From positions 1 through 5,400 of the forward strand of contig JAPLHJ010000226.1 in the NCBI GenBank assembly GCA_026389675.1: 5,400 nt of DNA, given 5' to 3'. The position numbers and the translations under genes are program-made. This document shows, one piece after another, positions 1 to 5,400 of the stretch; positions within the stretch are counted from its first letter, which is position 1, and every line of letters begins with the position of its first letter. The DNA comes from Chloroflexota bacterium. Lineage in GTDB: Bacteria > Chloroflexota > Dehalococcoidia > GIF9 > UBA5629. The notes beneath the pieces are model-generated. The model searched no databases. It was not told the origin of the DNA and saw only the letters and a list, made by a program, of their open reading frames with translations.

Positions 1-25
1 CCATGTCTTGCTGTCGGCCGGGTAT

Positions 26-439
26 TTACACCTTATAGCAGACCTCGGGAAGCTTCACCCCCGGATTGGTCTCCCTAACGTAACGCAGAAGCTGGTTGGC
101 TAATGAAATAGTGATAGTGGCCAGTTCATCGCCTTTTATCACCCTTATCTTATCACCGCTGTAAAGCGCCCGCAGCCTGGCCGGAAACTCGTCGTCTGAC
201 CGGTTGTAAACAAGATGGATATCTACGCCCGGGTACAGCCCTTTGCTAACCGCCCAATCTTCCCCTATACCCGGTGTTTCAACGCTGCCGCCTATATAGG
301 CGGCCAGCGCTTTAACATCCTTAACATACTCAAGCGCTGCCGCGCGCATCCTGAGCGCGCCTTTTACCTGCGACTGGTGTGGGCTGACCTTGCCCTCAAT
401 ATCAGCCAGGCTGAGTAGCTTTATAGCAGTGACCCTCAA
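26..439 (-). CDS. Small soluble protein, possibly DUF3786-like
   Basis: A 137-residue protein without signal peptide or membrane segment. The first third is probably helical (11-50). The second half, GVDIHLVYNRSDDEFPARLRAL (71-92) followed by a region around GDELATITISLANQLLRYV (103-121), resembles from memory the C-terminal part of DUF3786 proteins, which carry a similar 'DEEFP' segment and are found in anaerobes with corrinoid and Wood-Ljungdahl enzymes. Known members are longer, so this may be a short or N-terminally divergent version; the match is tentative and no function is claimed. The frame starts at TTG (439-437), 8 bp after the transporter stop, without a clear Shine-Dalgarno. An alternative is ATG at 349-347 (107 residues), with AAAAGG about 10 nt upstream. 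An ATG at 443-441 is in another frame and ends quickly. The gene is probably co-transcribed with the transporter. Confidence 0.7.
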   Translation of the reverse strand: MRVTAIKLLSLADIEGKVSPHQSQVKGALRMRAAALEYVKDVKALAAYIGGSVETPGIGEDWAVSKGLYPGVDIHLVYNRSDDEFPARLRALYSGDKIRVIKGDELATITISLANQLLRYVRETNPGVKLPEVCYKV

Positions 440-447
440 TCATCTGG

Positions 448-1737
448 TTAACCGTTTTTAAGAAGCCCCATCGAACGGTCAATCTCATTGGCACGCTGGT
501 AGTCTGCGTTGAAAGACCGTGAAGCCCACAGCATGCCAAGTGTGGAGATGAAGCCTATCCCACATAGGACGACGTAGGCGATCTGTATGCCGGACACATC
601 GGAGATTGCGCCCATGATCATGGGCCCCCACATGCCCCCCAGGAAATACAAGGCCATCATGTAAAACCCCATGGCCGTGGCCCGTCGGTAGGCAGGCACG
701 ATCTCCTGCACAGCATTGAGCTGGGCCGATACGCCGAAGGGGATGAAAAACCCGCCGGCGATGAATAGCGGCAGCGAAGCCAGGTAGGCGCCCGCCGCTA
801 TCAGGATGGAAGCCATAAACGTGCCGGCCAACATGACCAGGACCTTGTTGCTCGGGTTGCGGCGCGATACCTTGTCCGCCACCCACCCCCCCAGCGGCAT
901 CGAGATAACTGCCAGCATGGCTATGCCGGAGGAGAAAGTAGAGGCCACCGCATTATCTATGCCCATGCTGCGGTTAAGCAGGACCGGCACCCAGGGTATG
1001 GCCCCCTGCTGAAAACACCCGGAAAGGGCAATGCCCACGTATAGAATTGGCAGGGTCTTGATACGAATCATCTCTTTGAGGGTTGTAGATATTGCCATCG
1101 ATTTCCGGTTCCCGGTTTTCTCTAAAGTATCCTTGCTAATCTTGTAATCGGGGATGAACCAGGCCAGGATGCCGAAAATGATGCCGGGCACTGCGATTGC
1201 CCATAACGCCGCCTGCCAGCCCCAGCTTTTGGTTACCCACCCGCCCACCAGGAAGCCAACGGCCGAGCCCAGCGGTATAGCTGCGGCCCAGATTCCTGTT
1301 ACAAAAGCCCGCCGGGCCTTGCGCACCATGCCGGCGATAAGCGCCATCCCCCCGGACACGAAGCCCGCCTCACCGATACCCACAAAAGCACGCGTGGCAA
1401 ACAACTGGCCGAAGTTTATACAAAAGCCCGAAAAGACTCCGGCGGCGCTCCATACGATGGAAATCAGCGAGACCAACCTCGAGCGGCGCCAGCGGTCCAT
1501 AACCATTGAGAGCGGCAGGGCGAAGATCGCCACCCCGATGAGCACCACCGACATCAGCCATCCGATATCCGTGTCGCTCAGCCCCAGGTCCGCTTTCAGC
1601 GCCGGCGTTATCGGCCCGATGACGGACCGTATGGCATAGTCCAGCATGTAAAGCACGAAGAGTACCACTATGCTGTACCCTATTTTCCAGCGCGGTACCT
1701 TGATGAGGAGATCCTGCTCTTCCTGCCTGTCCTGCAT
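448..1737 (-). CDS. Major facilitator superfamily transporter, substrate unknown
   Basis: An inner-membrane secondary transporter of 429 residues with about 12 hydrophobic segments and a charged central loop (about 196-228, rich in Lys), the standard MFS two-bundle design. Visible family motifs (numbered from the ATG at 1737) are: a loop 2-3 motif-A variant, LSMVMDRWRRSR (76-87) with D81; R116-VGIGEAGF in TM4; GSAVGFLVGGW (157-167) in TM5; and the second-half motif A, GWVADKVSRR (284-293). The VGIGEA signature and general appearance recall the Spinster-like and hexuronate/organic-anion porter branches, so an organic acid is a reasonable guess, but the substrate is not readable from the sequence. 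The frame extends 17 codons upstream to a TTG at 1788, which I reject because the ATG has AAGGAGG at ideal spacing. A separate promoter lies upstream. The following small gene starts 8 bp after the stop, so they probably share a transcript. Confidence 0.88.
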   Translation of the reverse strand: MQDRQEEQDLLIKVPRWKIGYSIVVLFVLYMLDYAIRSVIGPITPALKADLGLSDTDIGWLMSVVLIGVAIFALPLSMVMDRWRRSRLVSLISIVWSAAGVFSGFCINFGQLFATRAFVGIGEAGFVSGGMALIAGMVRKARRAFVTGIWAAAIPLGSAVGFLVGGWVTKSWGWQAALWAIAVPGIIFGILAWFIPDYKISKDTLEKTGNRKSMAISTTLKEMIRIKTLPILYVGIALSGCFQQGAIPWVPVLLNRSMGIDNAVASTFSSGIAMLAVISMPLGGWVADKVSRRNPSNKVLVMLAGTFMASILIAAGAYLASLPLFIAGGFFIPFGVSAQLNAVQEIVPAYRRATAMGFYMMALYFLGGMWGPMIMGAISDVSGIQIAYVVLCGIGFISTLGMLWASRSFNADYQRANEIDRSMGLLKNG

Positions 1738-1742
1738 GCCTG

Positions 1743-1749
1743 CCTCCTT
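1743..1749 (-). promoter_or_regulatory. Strong Shine-Dalgarno that decides the transporter start
   Basis: AAGGAGG on the minus strand sits 5 nt before ATG at 1737-1735. It makes this ATG the likely start, rather than the TTG at 1788-1786 in the same frame. That TTG would lie only about a dozen bases after the predicted transcription start. Confidence 0.8.
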
Positions 1750-1806
1750 ATCCTGAAATTTCTTAAATCGGCGACTGGCCGGTATCAACCTGAGAAGCTT
1801 CCGGTC

Positions 1807-1835
1807 ACTATATCCTTTTAGCCTGTATCTGTCAA
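1807..1835 (-). promoter_or_regulatory. Near-consensus sigma-70 promoter for the MFS transporter unit
   Basis: Minus strand: TTGACA (1835-1830) is a perfect -35 box, followed by exactly 17 bp (1829-1813) and TATAGT (1812-1807), which matches five of six -10 positions. Transcription would start near 1800, giving a leader of about 60 nt before the transporter ATG at 1737. The cooC stop codon TGA (1834-1832) lies inside the -35 hexamer. The downstream position and correct strand make this more than a chance match, but activity is inferred. Confidence 0.72.
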
Positions 1836-2593
1836 CGGATTTTGAGCCTGTAGAGTATCTCCTGCACCGCGCGGCGGAAACTGGAATCGAAGGGCAGTTC
1901 AGTTAGCGGCCTGCCCTTGATATCCAGGTCGGCGATGTTGGCGTCTTCCGGTATGGTGGCGAAGAGCAGCAATCCGGATCTATCCACAGCTTCTTTGAAT
2001 TCCGCCGGCAGGCCGTTGCGCAGGCGGTTCACCACCAGCAGTACGCCACCTCTTATATTGGTGCGTATCTCCTTGCTGAGCTGCTCCAGGCGAACGCAGG
2101 TATTAAGCCCGCGCATGGTGGGGTCGGTCACCGCCAGCAAGAAATCGATGTCCTGAGTAGTCTGCCGACTGATATGCTCCAGCCCGGCCTCGCAGTCCAT
2201 CACTACGTAGTCGTAGCTCTTGGCCAGCTTATCGATGGAGAAACGTATCATGTGGTTGGCGGCGCAGTAGCAGCCCGGTCCCTCCGGCCGGCCCATAGCC
2301 AGCAGGTCGAACCTGTCAGTCTCCACCAGTGACTCATGTATGCGCGCATTCAGGATCTCCTGTTTGGAGATATCCATCCTTAAGCGTCCGTCTTTTATAT
2401 CGTCTTTCATCTTCTCGCGGGTCTTGCCCACCGTGCTCTGCACTCCCACGCCCAGGGCGTCGTTGAGGTTGGTGCTGGGGTCGGCGTCCACGGCCAGCAC
2501 CGCGCCCAGGTTGGCCAGGAAATCGACCAGCATGGCCGAGATGGCGGTCTTGCCCACGCCCCCCTTGCCCGCCACTGTGATGGTAACTGTCAT
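1832..2593 (-). CDS. cooC: CooC/AcsF-type nickel-insertion ATPase for CODH/ACS
   Basis: A 253-residue MinD/SIMIBI-class P-loop ATPase of normal family length. It has the deviant Walker A GKGGVGKT (9-16, signature lysine K10 and K15), the switch I region AVDADPSTNL (34-43), the CooC hallmark GRPEGPGCYCAANH (101-114) with C108-x-C110, and switch II VMDCEAGLEHISR (131-143). In this family two monomers share nickel at the CxC motif, and ATP hydrolysis drives nickel delivery to the CODH C-cluster or the ACS A-cluster. Position next to nuoEF and acsC supports a CODH/ACS maturation role. It starts with ATG 4 bp after the nuoF stop and has a good Shine-Dalgarno. The protein fold alone does not separate CooC (C-cluster) from AcsF (ACS maturation); the acsC neighbourhood makes either plausible. 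Its TGA stop is embedded in the -35 box of the next unit's promoter. Confidence 0.94.
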   Translation of the reverse strand: MTVTITVAGKGGVGKTAISAMLVDFLANLGAVLAVDADPSTNLNDALGVGVQSTVGKTREKMKDDIKDGRLRMDISKQEILNARIHESLVETDRFDLLAMGRPEGPGCYCAANHMIRFSIDKLAKSYDYVVMDCEAGLEHISRQTTQDIDFLLAVTDPTMRGLNTCVRLEQLSKEIRTNIRGGVLLVVNRLRNGLPAEFKEAVDRSGLLLFATIPEDANIADLDIKGRPLTELPFDSSFRRAVQEILYRLKIR

Positions 2594-2597
2594 CTTA

Positions 2598-4517
2598 TTA
2601 AGGCTCCTTTACAGGCGTTTGCGGTTTCGTGCGCCGGGTTTCCGGCACCAGGCTGACCGGCGACAACCGTATCACAGCATTATACTCCGCGGGGCAGACC
2701 AACTCACAACTGCCGCACTTTGTACATTTCACCTGGTCAACAACCTTCAGCCCTTGCTCATCGCTGAAGACAGCCTCGGCCGGGCAGGCCAGCACGCAAT
2801 GGTCGCAGCCCTTGTAGCATTTATCCGGCAATATGTAATAGGCGGTAAGCTCCTTGCAAACCCTTGCCGGGCAACGTTGCTCGAGCACATGTGATTCATA
2901 CTCCGCGCGGAAGTAACGCAGGGTGGTAAGAACCGGGTTGGAAGCCATTTTCCCCAGTCCGCAGAGCGAGCCCTCCCTGATGTCTTCGGCCAGCGCCTGA
3001 AGGGCTTCCAGCGACTTTAAGCTCCCTTTGCCTTTGGTCACATTATCCAGCATCGAGAACAGGTGATGGGCACCGATACGGCAATATGTACATTTGCCGC
3101 AGGACTCCTGCCGGCTGAAATCAATGAAGAACCTGGCGGTATCCACGACGCAGTTATCCTCGTCCATGACGATGACGCCGCCCGAGCCCATGATGGCGCC
3201 GGCCCCCTTCAGCGAGTCGAAATCGATGGGTGTATCCAGCAGGCCCTCCGGCAGGCATCCGCCCGACGGCCCGCCGATCTGCACCGCCTTGAAGTGCCCG
3301 CCCTTTTTTATGCCCCCCCCAATATCGTAAACCAGCGTGCGCAGGGAGGTCCCCATGGGCACCTCGGCCAGCCCGGTATTCTCCAGCTTGCCTGCCAGCG
3401 CGAAAAGCGCCGTGCCCGGGCTGTTACCTGTGCCGATGCCGGCGAACCAATCGCTCCCTTTTTGAATTATCAAAGGTACATAGGCCAGCGTCTTGACGTT
3501 GTTAACCAGCGTCGGTTTGCCCCACAGCCCCGCTTCAGCGGGATAGGGCGGCCGATGCTCAGGCCAGGAGCGCCTTCCCTCGATAGCAGCGATCATGGCC
3601 GTCTCCTCACCTGAAACAAAGGCGCCGGCGCCCTTTATTATCTCAATTTGGAAGCTGAAGCCCGAACCCAATATTTTCCTTCCCAGCAAGCCTTTTTCTT
3701 TTGCCTGCTTGCGTGCCATTTCCAGCCGCTCAATGGCCAGCGGGTATTCCTCCCTGACATAGATATAGCCCTGCCCGGCCCCTACGGTGTATCCCGCGAT
3801 GATCAGGCCTTCGATAACGGCATGGGGGTCGCTCTCCAGCAACACGCGGTCCATAAAGGCCCCCGGGTCCCCCTCGTCGGCATTGCAGATAACATACTTA
3901 GTTTTGCCTTTAGCTTGCGAGCACGCTGCCCACTTGGTTGCCGTGGGAAATCCCGCCCCGCCACGGCCGCGCAGTCCCGACTTTTCAAGCTTGCGTATAA
4001 TCTGCGCCGGCTTCATCTCCAGCGTACTGGACAAACCCCGGTACCCGCCGCAGGCGATATAGTGATCTATCTCCAAAGGAGAATTGTAGCCGCAGTTGCG
4101 CAACAGCACCCTCGCCTGGTGTTTGAAAAGGTCGAGTTCCGGAATGTAAACCGCCTCGTCACCACCCCCCGCCACCGTACCCAGCGCCAGGTCCAGGCAG
4201 GGGTCATCGCCCTTGACGTAGCCTTCCACCAATTGCGGCACTATCAGCGGTGTGACATGGTGATAACAGACTGAGAAATCTCCGGGCTTGACGATGACCA
4301 CCAAAGGCTCGTACGAGCACAACCCCATACAGCCGACCTCCGAGACCCGGGCCTTGCCCTCCAGCCCTGCGATTTCACGCCGGATAGCCTCAAGGACGGC
4401 CATCGAGCCGGCAGCGCGCCCGCAGGTAGCAGTACCCACTAAAATATGAATGATTTCGCCGTTATACAGTGATTGCCAGTTCTGCCTGGACACAAGGTCA
4501 ATTTTCCTAAAGGTCAT
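2598..4517 (-). CDS. nuoF: NuoF/HydB-like NADH-binding flavoprotein with N-terminal [2Fe-2S] and C-terminal 2x[4Fe-4S] domains
   Basis: A 639-residue cytoplasmic diaphorase subunit. In order: a thioredoxin-like [2Fe-2S] domain (about 20-110) with C32, C63 and C67; a linker with the family pattern LLRNCGYNSPLEIDHYIA (138-155); the FMN/NADH core with RGRGGAGFPTATKW (183-196), NADEGDPGAF (212-221) and GAGAFVSGEETAMIAAIEG (296-314); the [4Fe-4S] motif C473-x2-C476-x2-C479 plus C519; a Cys/His group C456, H543, C549, C554; and two ferredoxin motifs, C567-x3-C571-x2-C574-x3-C578 and C598-x2-C601-x2-C604-x3-C608. This is the layout of HydB in bifurcating hydrogenases (about 620-640 residues), longer than complex I NuoF (about 430-450). 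It would exchange hydride with NAD(H) at FMN and pass single electrons through the clusters. The ATG at 4517 has AGGT 8 nt upstream. It lies between nuoE and cooC with 16-bp and 4-bp gaps. An NADP(H) preference or a hydrogenase or formate dehydrogenase partner cannot be excluded. The first ferredoxin motif has unusual spacing. Confidence 0.93.
   Translation of the reverse strand: MTFRKIDLVSRQNWQSLYNGEIIHILVGTATCGRAAGSMAVLEAIRREIAGLEGKARVSEVGCMGLCSYEPLVVIVKPGDFSVCYHHVTPLIVPQLVEGYVKGDDPCLDLALGTVAGGGDEAVYIPELDLFKHQARVLLRNCGYNSPLEIDHYIACGGYRGLSSTLEMKPAQIIRKLEKSGLRGRGGAGFPTATKWAACSQAKGKTKYVICNADEGDPGAFMDRVLLESDPHAVIEGLIIAGYTVGAGQGYIYVREEYPLAIERLEMARKQAKEKGLLGRKILGSGFSFQIEIIKGAGAFVSGEETAMIAAIEGRRSWPEHRPPYPAEAGLWGKPTLVNNVKTLAYVPLIIQKGSDWFAGIGTGNSPGTALFALAGKLENTGLAEVPMGTSLRTLVYDIGGGIKKGGHFKAVQIGGPSGGCLPEGLLDTPIDFDSLKGAGAIMGSGGVIVMDEDNCVVDTARFFIDFSRQESCGKCTYCRIGAHHLFSMLDNVTKGKGSLKSLEALQALAEDIREGSLCGLGKMASNPVLTTLRYFRAEYESHVLEQRCPARVCKELTAYYILPDKCYKGCDHCVLACPAEAVFSDEQGLKVVDQVKCTKCGSCELVCPAEYNAVIRLSPVSLVPETRRTKPQTPVKEP
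2604..2610 (-). promoter_or_regulatory. Shine-Dalgarno of cooC inside the end of nuoF
   Basis: AAAGGAG on the minus strand, 10 nt before the cooC ATG (2593-2591), lies within the last codons of the nuoF-like gene. With only 4 bp between the nuoF stop and the cooC start, this suggests coupled translation. Confidence 0.7.
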
Positions 4518-4533
4518 TAATGTTAACCTGCGC

Positions 4534-5013
4534 TCAGTCCTTGTGAGCCGACGGGGGATTCAATTCTACTATCACTTCTTCCACCTTTGGAGGCGTCATC
4601 TTCGGATAAACATCGGTCCCGATGGTAACGACCGGCGCCAGGGCGCAGCAGCCTATGCAGGCAACGCGGTCAAGGTCGAATTCGCGGTCTTCCGTTGTCC
4701 CGCCTACCTCGATTTTTAATTCACGCGCCACAGCTTCCATGACCAGTTGGCCGCCGGCCAGGTGGCAGGCTGTGCCCAGGCAAACTCGTACCGGTCTTTT
4801 CCCCGGCGGGGTGAAGCGGAACTGGTTATAAAAGGTAGCCACGCCCCAGACCGTAGCTGAAGACATATCGAGGAATCCGGCCACCTCAAGCATGGCTTCA
4901 CTGGAAAGATATCCCTCCCGGGATTGTATTTCCTGTAATGTCGCTATCAGGTAGCGCGGATGGCGGCGGTTATGGTTCAGAATTGACGAGAGATCCGATT
5001 CCTTTGTATTCAT
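4534..5013 (-). CDS. nuoE: NuoE/HydC-like [2Fe-2S] thioredoxin-fold subunit of an NAD(H)-linked oxidoreductase
   Basis: A 159-residue soluble protein of the 24-kDa complex I / HydC family. Residues 1-65 form the usual helical N-terminal part, including YLIATLQEIQ, GYLS and the signature VWGVATFYNQF (56-66). The thioredoxin-like domain follows with the complete ligand set C78-x4-C83 (VCLGTACHLAGG) and C119-x3-C123 (VACIGCCALAPVV), which binds one [2Fe-2S] cluster. The length is normal for the family. Its known role is to sit on the NuoF/HydB flavoprotein as an electron-storage or relay site. The ATG at 5013 is preferred because an in-frame TGA lies just upstream, inside the repeat; the Shine-Dalgarno is weak (AAGG about 11 nt upstream). 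The stop is 16 bp before the nuoF-like start, so the two are surely co-transcribed. The family is certain; the complex it belongs to (complex I, hydrogenase, formate dehydrogenase or other) is not decided by this protein. Confidence 0.92.
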   Translation of the reverse strand: MNTKESDLSSILNHNRRHPRYLIATLQEIQSREGYLSSEAMLEVAGFLDMSSATVWGVATFYNQFRFTPPGKRPVRVCLGTACHLAGGQLVMEAVARELKIEVGGTTEDREFDLDRVACIGCCALAPVVTIGTDVYPKMTPPKVEEVIVELNPPSAHKD

Positions 5014-5033
5014 CCTTGTCTTTGCCTTGATCA

Positions 5034-5066
5034 GAATGCTTCGTCACTCCGTTCCTCGCAATGACG
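5034..5066 (-). repeat. Dispersed 'CGTCATTGCGAG'-type short palindromic repeat
   Basis: On the minus strand the gap between acsC and nuoE contains CGTCATTGCGAGGAACGG followed directly by AGTGACGAAGCATT. The arms CGTCATT (5066-5060) and AGTGACG (5048-5042) can form a 7-bp stem with one U-G pair around an 11-nt loop (5059-5049). This closely resembles an intergenic repeat family common in anaerobic bacterial genomes, whose translation gives the spurious peptide 'HCEERSDEA'; that peptide appears here in a frame overlapping the acsC end. No T-run follows, so it does not look like an intrinsic terminator. One copy is visible; the repeat nature is inferred from resemblance to the known family. Confidence 0.75.
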
Positions 5067-5077
5067 TTTTCGTACGG

Positions 5078-5400
5078 TTATCCTTTCCAGCTTTTGACCA
5101 GCGCCGGCAAATAAGCGGGAATCTCGTTGGCATCGCCCGGGCCGACTATTAGCTGCCAGTCGGGCAGGGCCTCGCTGAGCTCGTTGCGTATGCGGGCGAC
5201 CTTGCCGGGTATGACCAGCCGCCTGTGATTGACCATCCCCTCGACGCCGCATTTCCTGATGAAGGGGGCGATGTTGTCCCCGCTGAATTTGCCGGCCGCC
5301 CAGGCGGTAAGCACGCCCAGTCCACCGGACTCCTTGACGCACAGCCAGGCAGGCACTTTACTGGCCTCGACCTCGGAGGCGACGATAAAATAGGTCAGCG
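5078..5400 (-). CDS. acsC: Corrinoid iron-sulfur protein large (gamma) subunit, C-terminal part, cut by window edge
   Basis: Only the last 106 complete codons and the TAA stop are inside the window; the reading frame stays open to position 5400, so the gene begins outside. AcsC (CdhE in archaea) is the large subunit of the corrinoid iron-sulfur protein, a cytoplasmic partner of CODH/ACS that carries the methyl group from methyltetrahydrofolate to acetyl-CoA synthase. The visible stretch matches the family's C-terminal corrinoid-binding domain as I know it: LTYFIVASEVEAS, then GVLTAWAAGKFSGDNIAPF, then NHRRLVIPGKVARI, LPDWQLIVGPGDANEIPAYLP and a short tail. The N-terminal [4Fe-4S] domain and TIM barrel are expected upstream, outside the window. 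A GTG at 5356-5354 could be read as a start, but conserved family sequence continues upstream of it, so it is an internal valine. The next gene, nuoE-like, begins 64 bp downstream. Identification rests on recognised sequence, not a search. Confidence 0.9.
   Translation of the reverse strand, partial: LTYFIVASEVEASKVPAWLCVKESGGLGVLTAWAAGKFSGDNIAPFIRKCGVEGMVNHRRLVIPGKVARIRNELSEALPDWQLIVGPGDANEIPAYLPALVKSWKG

Noticed and set aside
485..886. Minus-strand 133-codon frame inside the MFS gene
   Set aside because: It is an alternate-frame shadow of the transporter, with His/Gly/Arg-rich low-quality sequence and no ribosome site or family features.
1738..1788. TTG start at 1788 for the MFS transporter
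   Set aside because: The in-frame ATG at 1737 has AAGGAGG at 5-nt spacing, and the predicted transcription start is only about a dozen bases before the TTG.
1776..1807. Possible hairpin (TGGCCGG / CCGGTCA on the plus strand) between cooC and the transporter as a terminator
   Set aside because: On the minus strand the third pair becomes an A-C mismatch, the loop is 18 nt, and no T-run follows. It also lies downstream of a good promoter.
3063..3614. Long plus-strand open frame (183 codons) opposite the nuoF-like gene
   Set aside because: It lies wholly antisense to a strongly conserved flavoprotein core, shows no recognisable domain, and is explained by codon bias of the minus-strand gene. 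The same holds for plus-strand frames at 3648-4274, 1154-1639 and 2340-2894.
5033..5066. Possible promoter for nuoE (TTGCGA, 17 bp, CATTCT)
   Set aside because: The matches are poor (about 4/6 and 3/6), and the -35-like box is just part of the repeat, so it cannot be supported.
5031..5342. Minus-strand open frame of 103 codons overlapping the acsC end
   Set aside because: It is out of frame with acsC and ends in the RHCEERSDEAF peptide, the typical spurious translation of the short palindromic repeat.
5078..5356. A complete small gene starting at the GTG at 5356
   Set aside because: The frame is open to the window edge and the upstream codons (LTYFIVASEVEAS) match the AcsC family, so this is the 3' end of a longer gene.

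Overview
All six supportable genes lie on the minus strand, so the biology reads from position 5400 down to 1. The window is the 3' part of a Wood-Ljungdahl (reductive acetyl-CoA) locus: the C-terminal end of acsC (corrinoid iron-sulfur protein large subunit), a NuoE-like [2Fe-2S] protein, a long NuoF-like diaphorase with extra ferredoxin domains, and the nickel-insertion ATPase CooC/AcsF. After these come a 12-helix MFS transporter and a small protein that resembles DUF3786. This content points to a strictly anaerobic bacterium that uses CODH/ACS. By eye the DNA is moderately GC-rich. A copy of the dispersed 'CGTCATTGCGAG...' repeat in the acsC-nuoE gap fits genomes such as Dehalococcoidia-type Chloroflexota or sediment delta-proteobacterial lineages, but the phylum cannot be fixed from this window.

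Layout in transcription order: acsC 3' end (5400-5078), a 64-bp gap holding the repeat (about 5034-5066), nuoE-like (5013-4534), a 16-bp gap, nuoF/hydB-like (4517-2598), a 4-bp gap, and cooC (2593-1832). The tight spacing makes nuoE-nuoF-cooC one transcriptional unit, probably continuing from acsC. A near-consensus sigma-70 promoter (TTGACA, 17 bp, TATAGT; 1835-1807) has its -35 box on the cooC stop codon. It starts what looks like a second unit: the MFS transporter (1737-448, strong Shine-Dalgarno) and the small DUF3786-like protein (439-26).

Functionally, AcsC carries methyl groups to acetyl-CoA synthase and CooC matures the nickel enzymes. The NuoEF pair would move electrons between NAD(H) and an iron-sulfur partner. 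The NuoF homologue has the architecture of bifurcating hydrogenase diaphorases (HydB type): an N-terminal thioredoxin-like domain, an FMN/NADH core, a Cys/His site and two C-terminal [4Fe-4S] motifs. No hydrogenase, formate dehydrogenase or NuoG-like third subunit is visible, so its partner is the main open question. No RNA genes, CRISPR arrays, insertion sequences or clear intrinsic terminators were seen, and no gap exceeds 100 bp.
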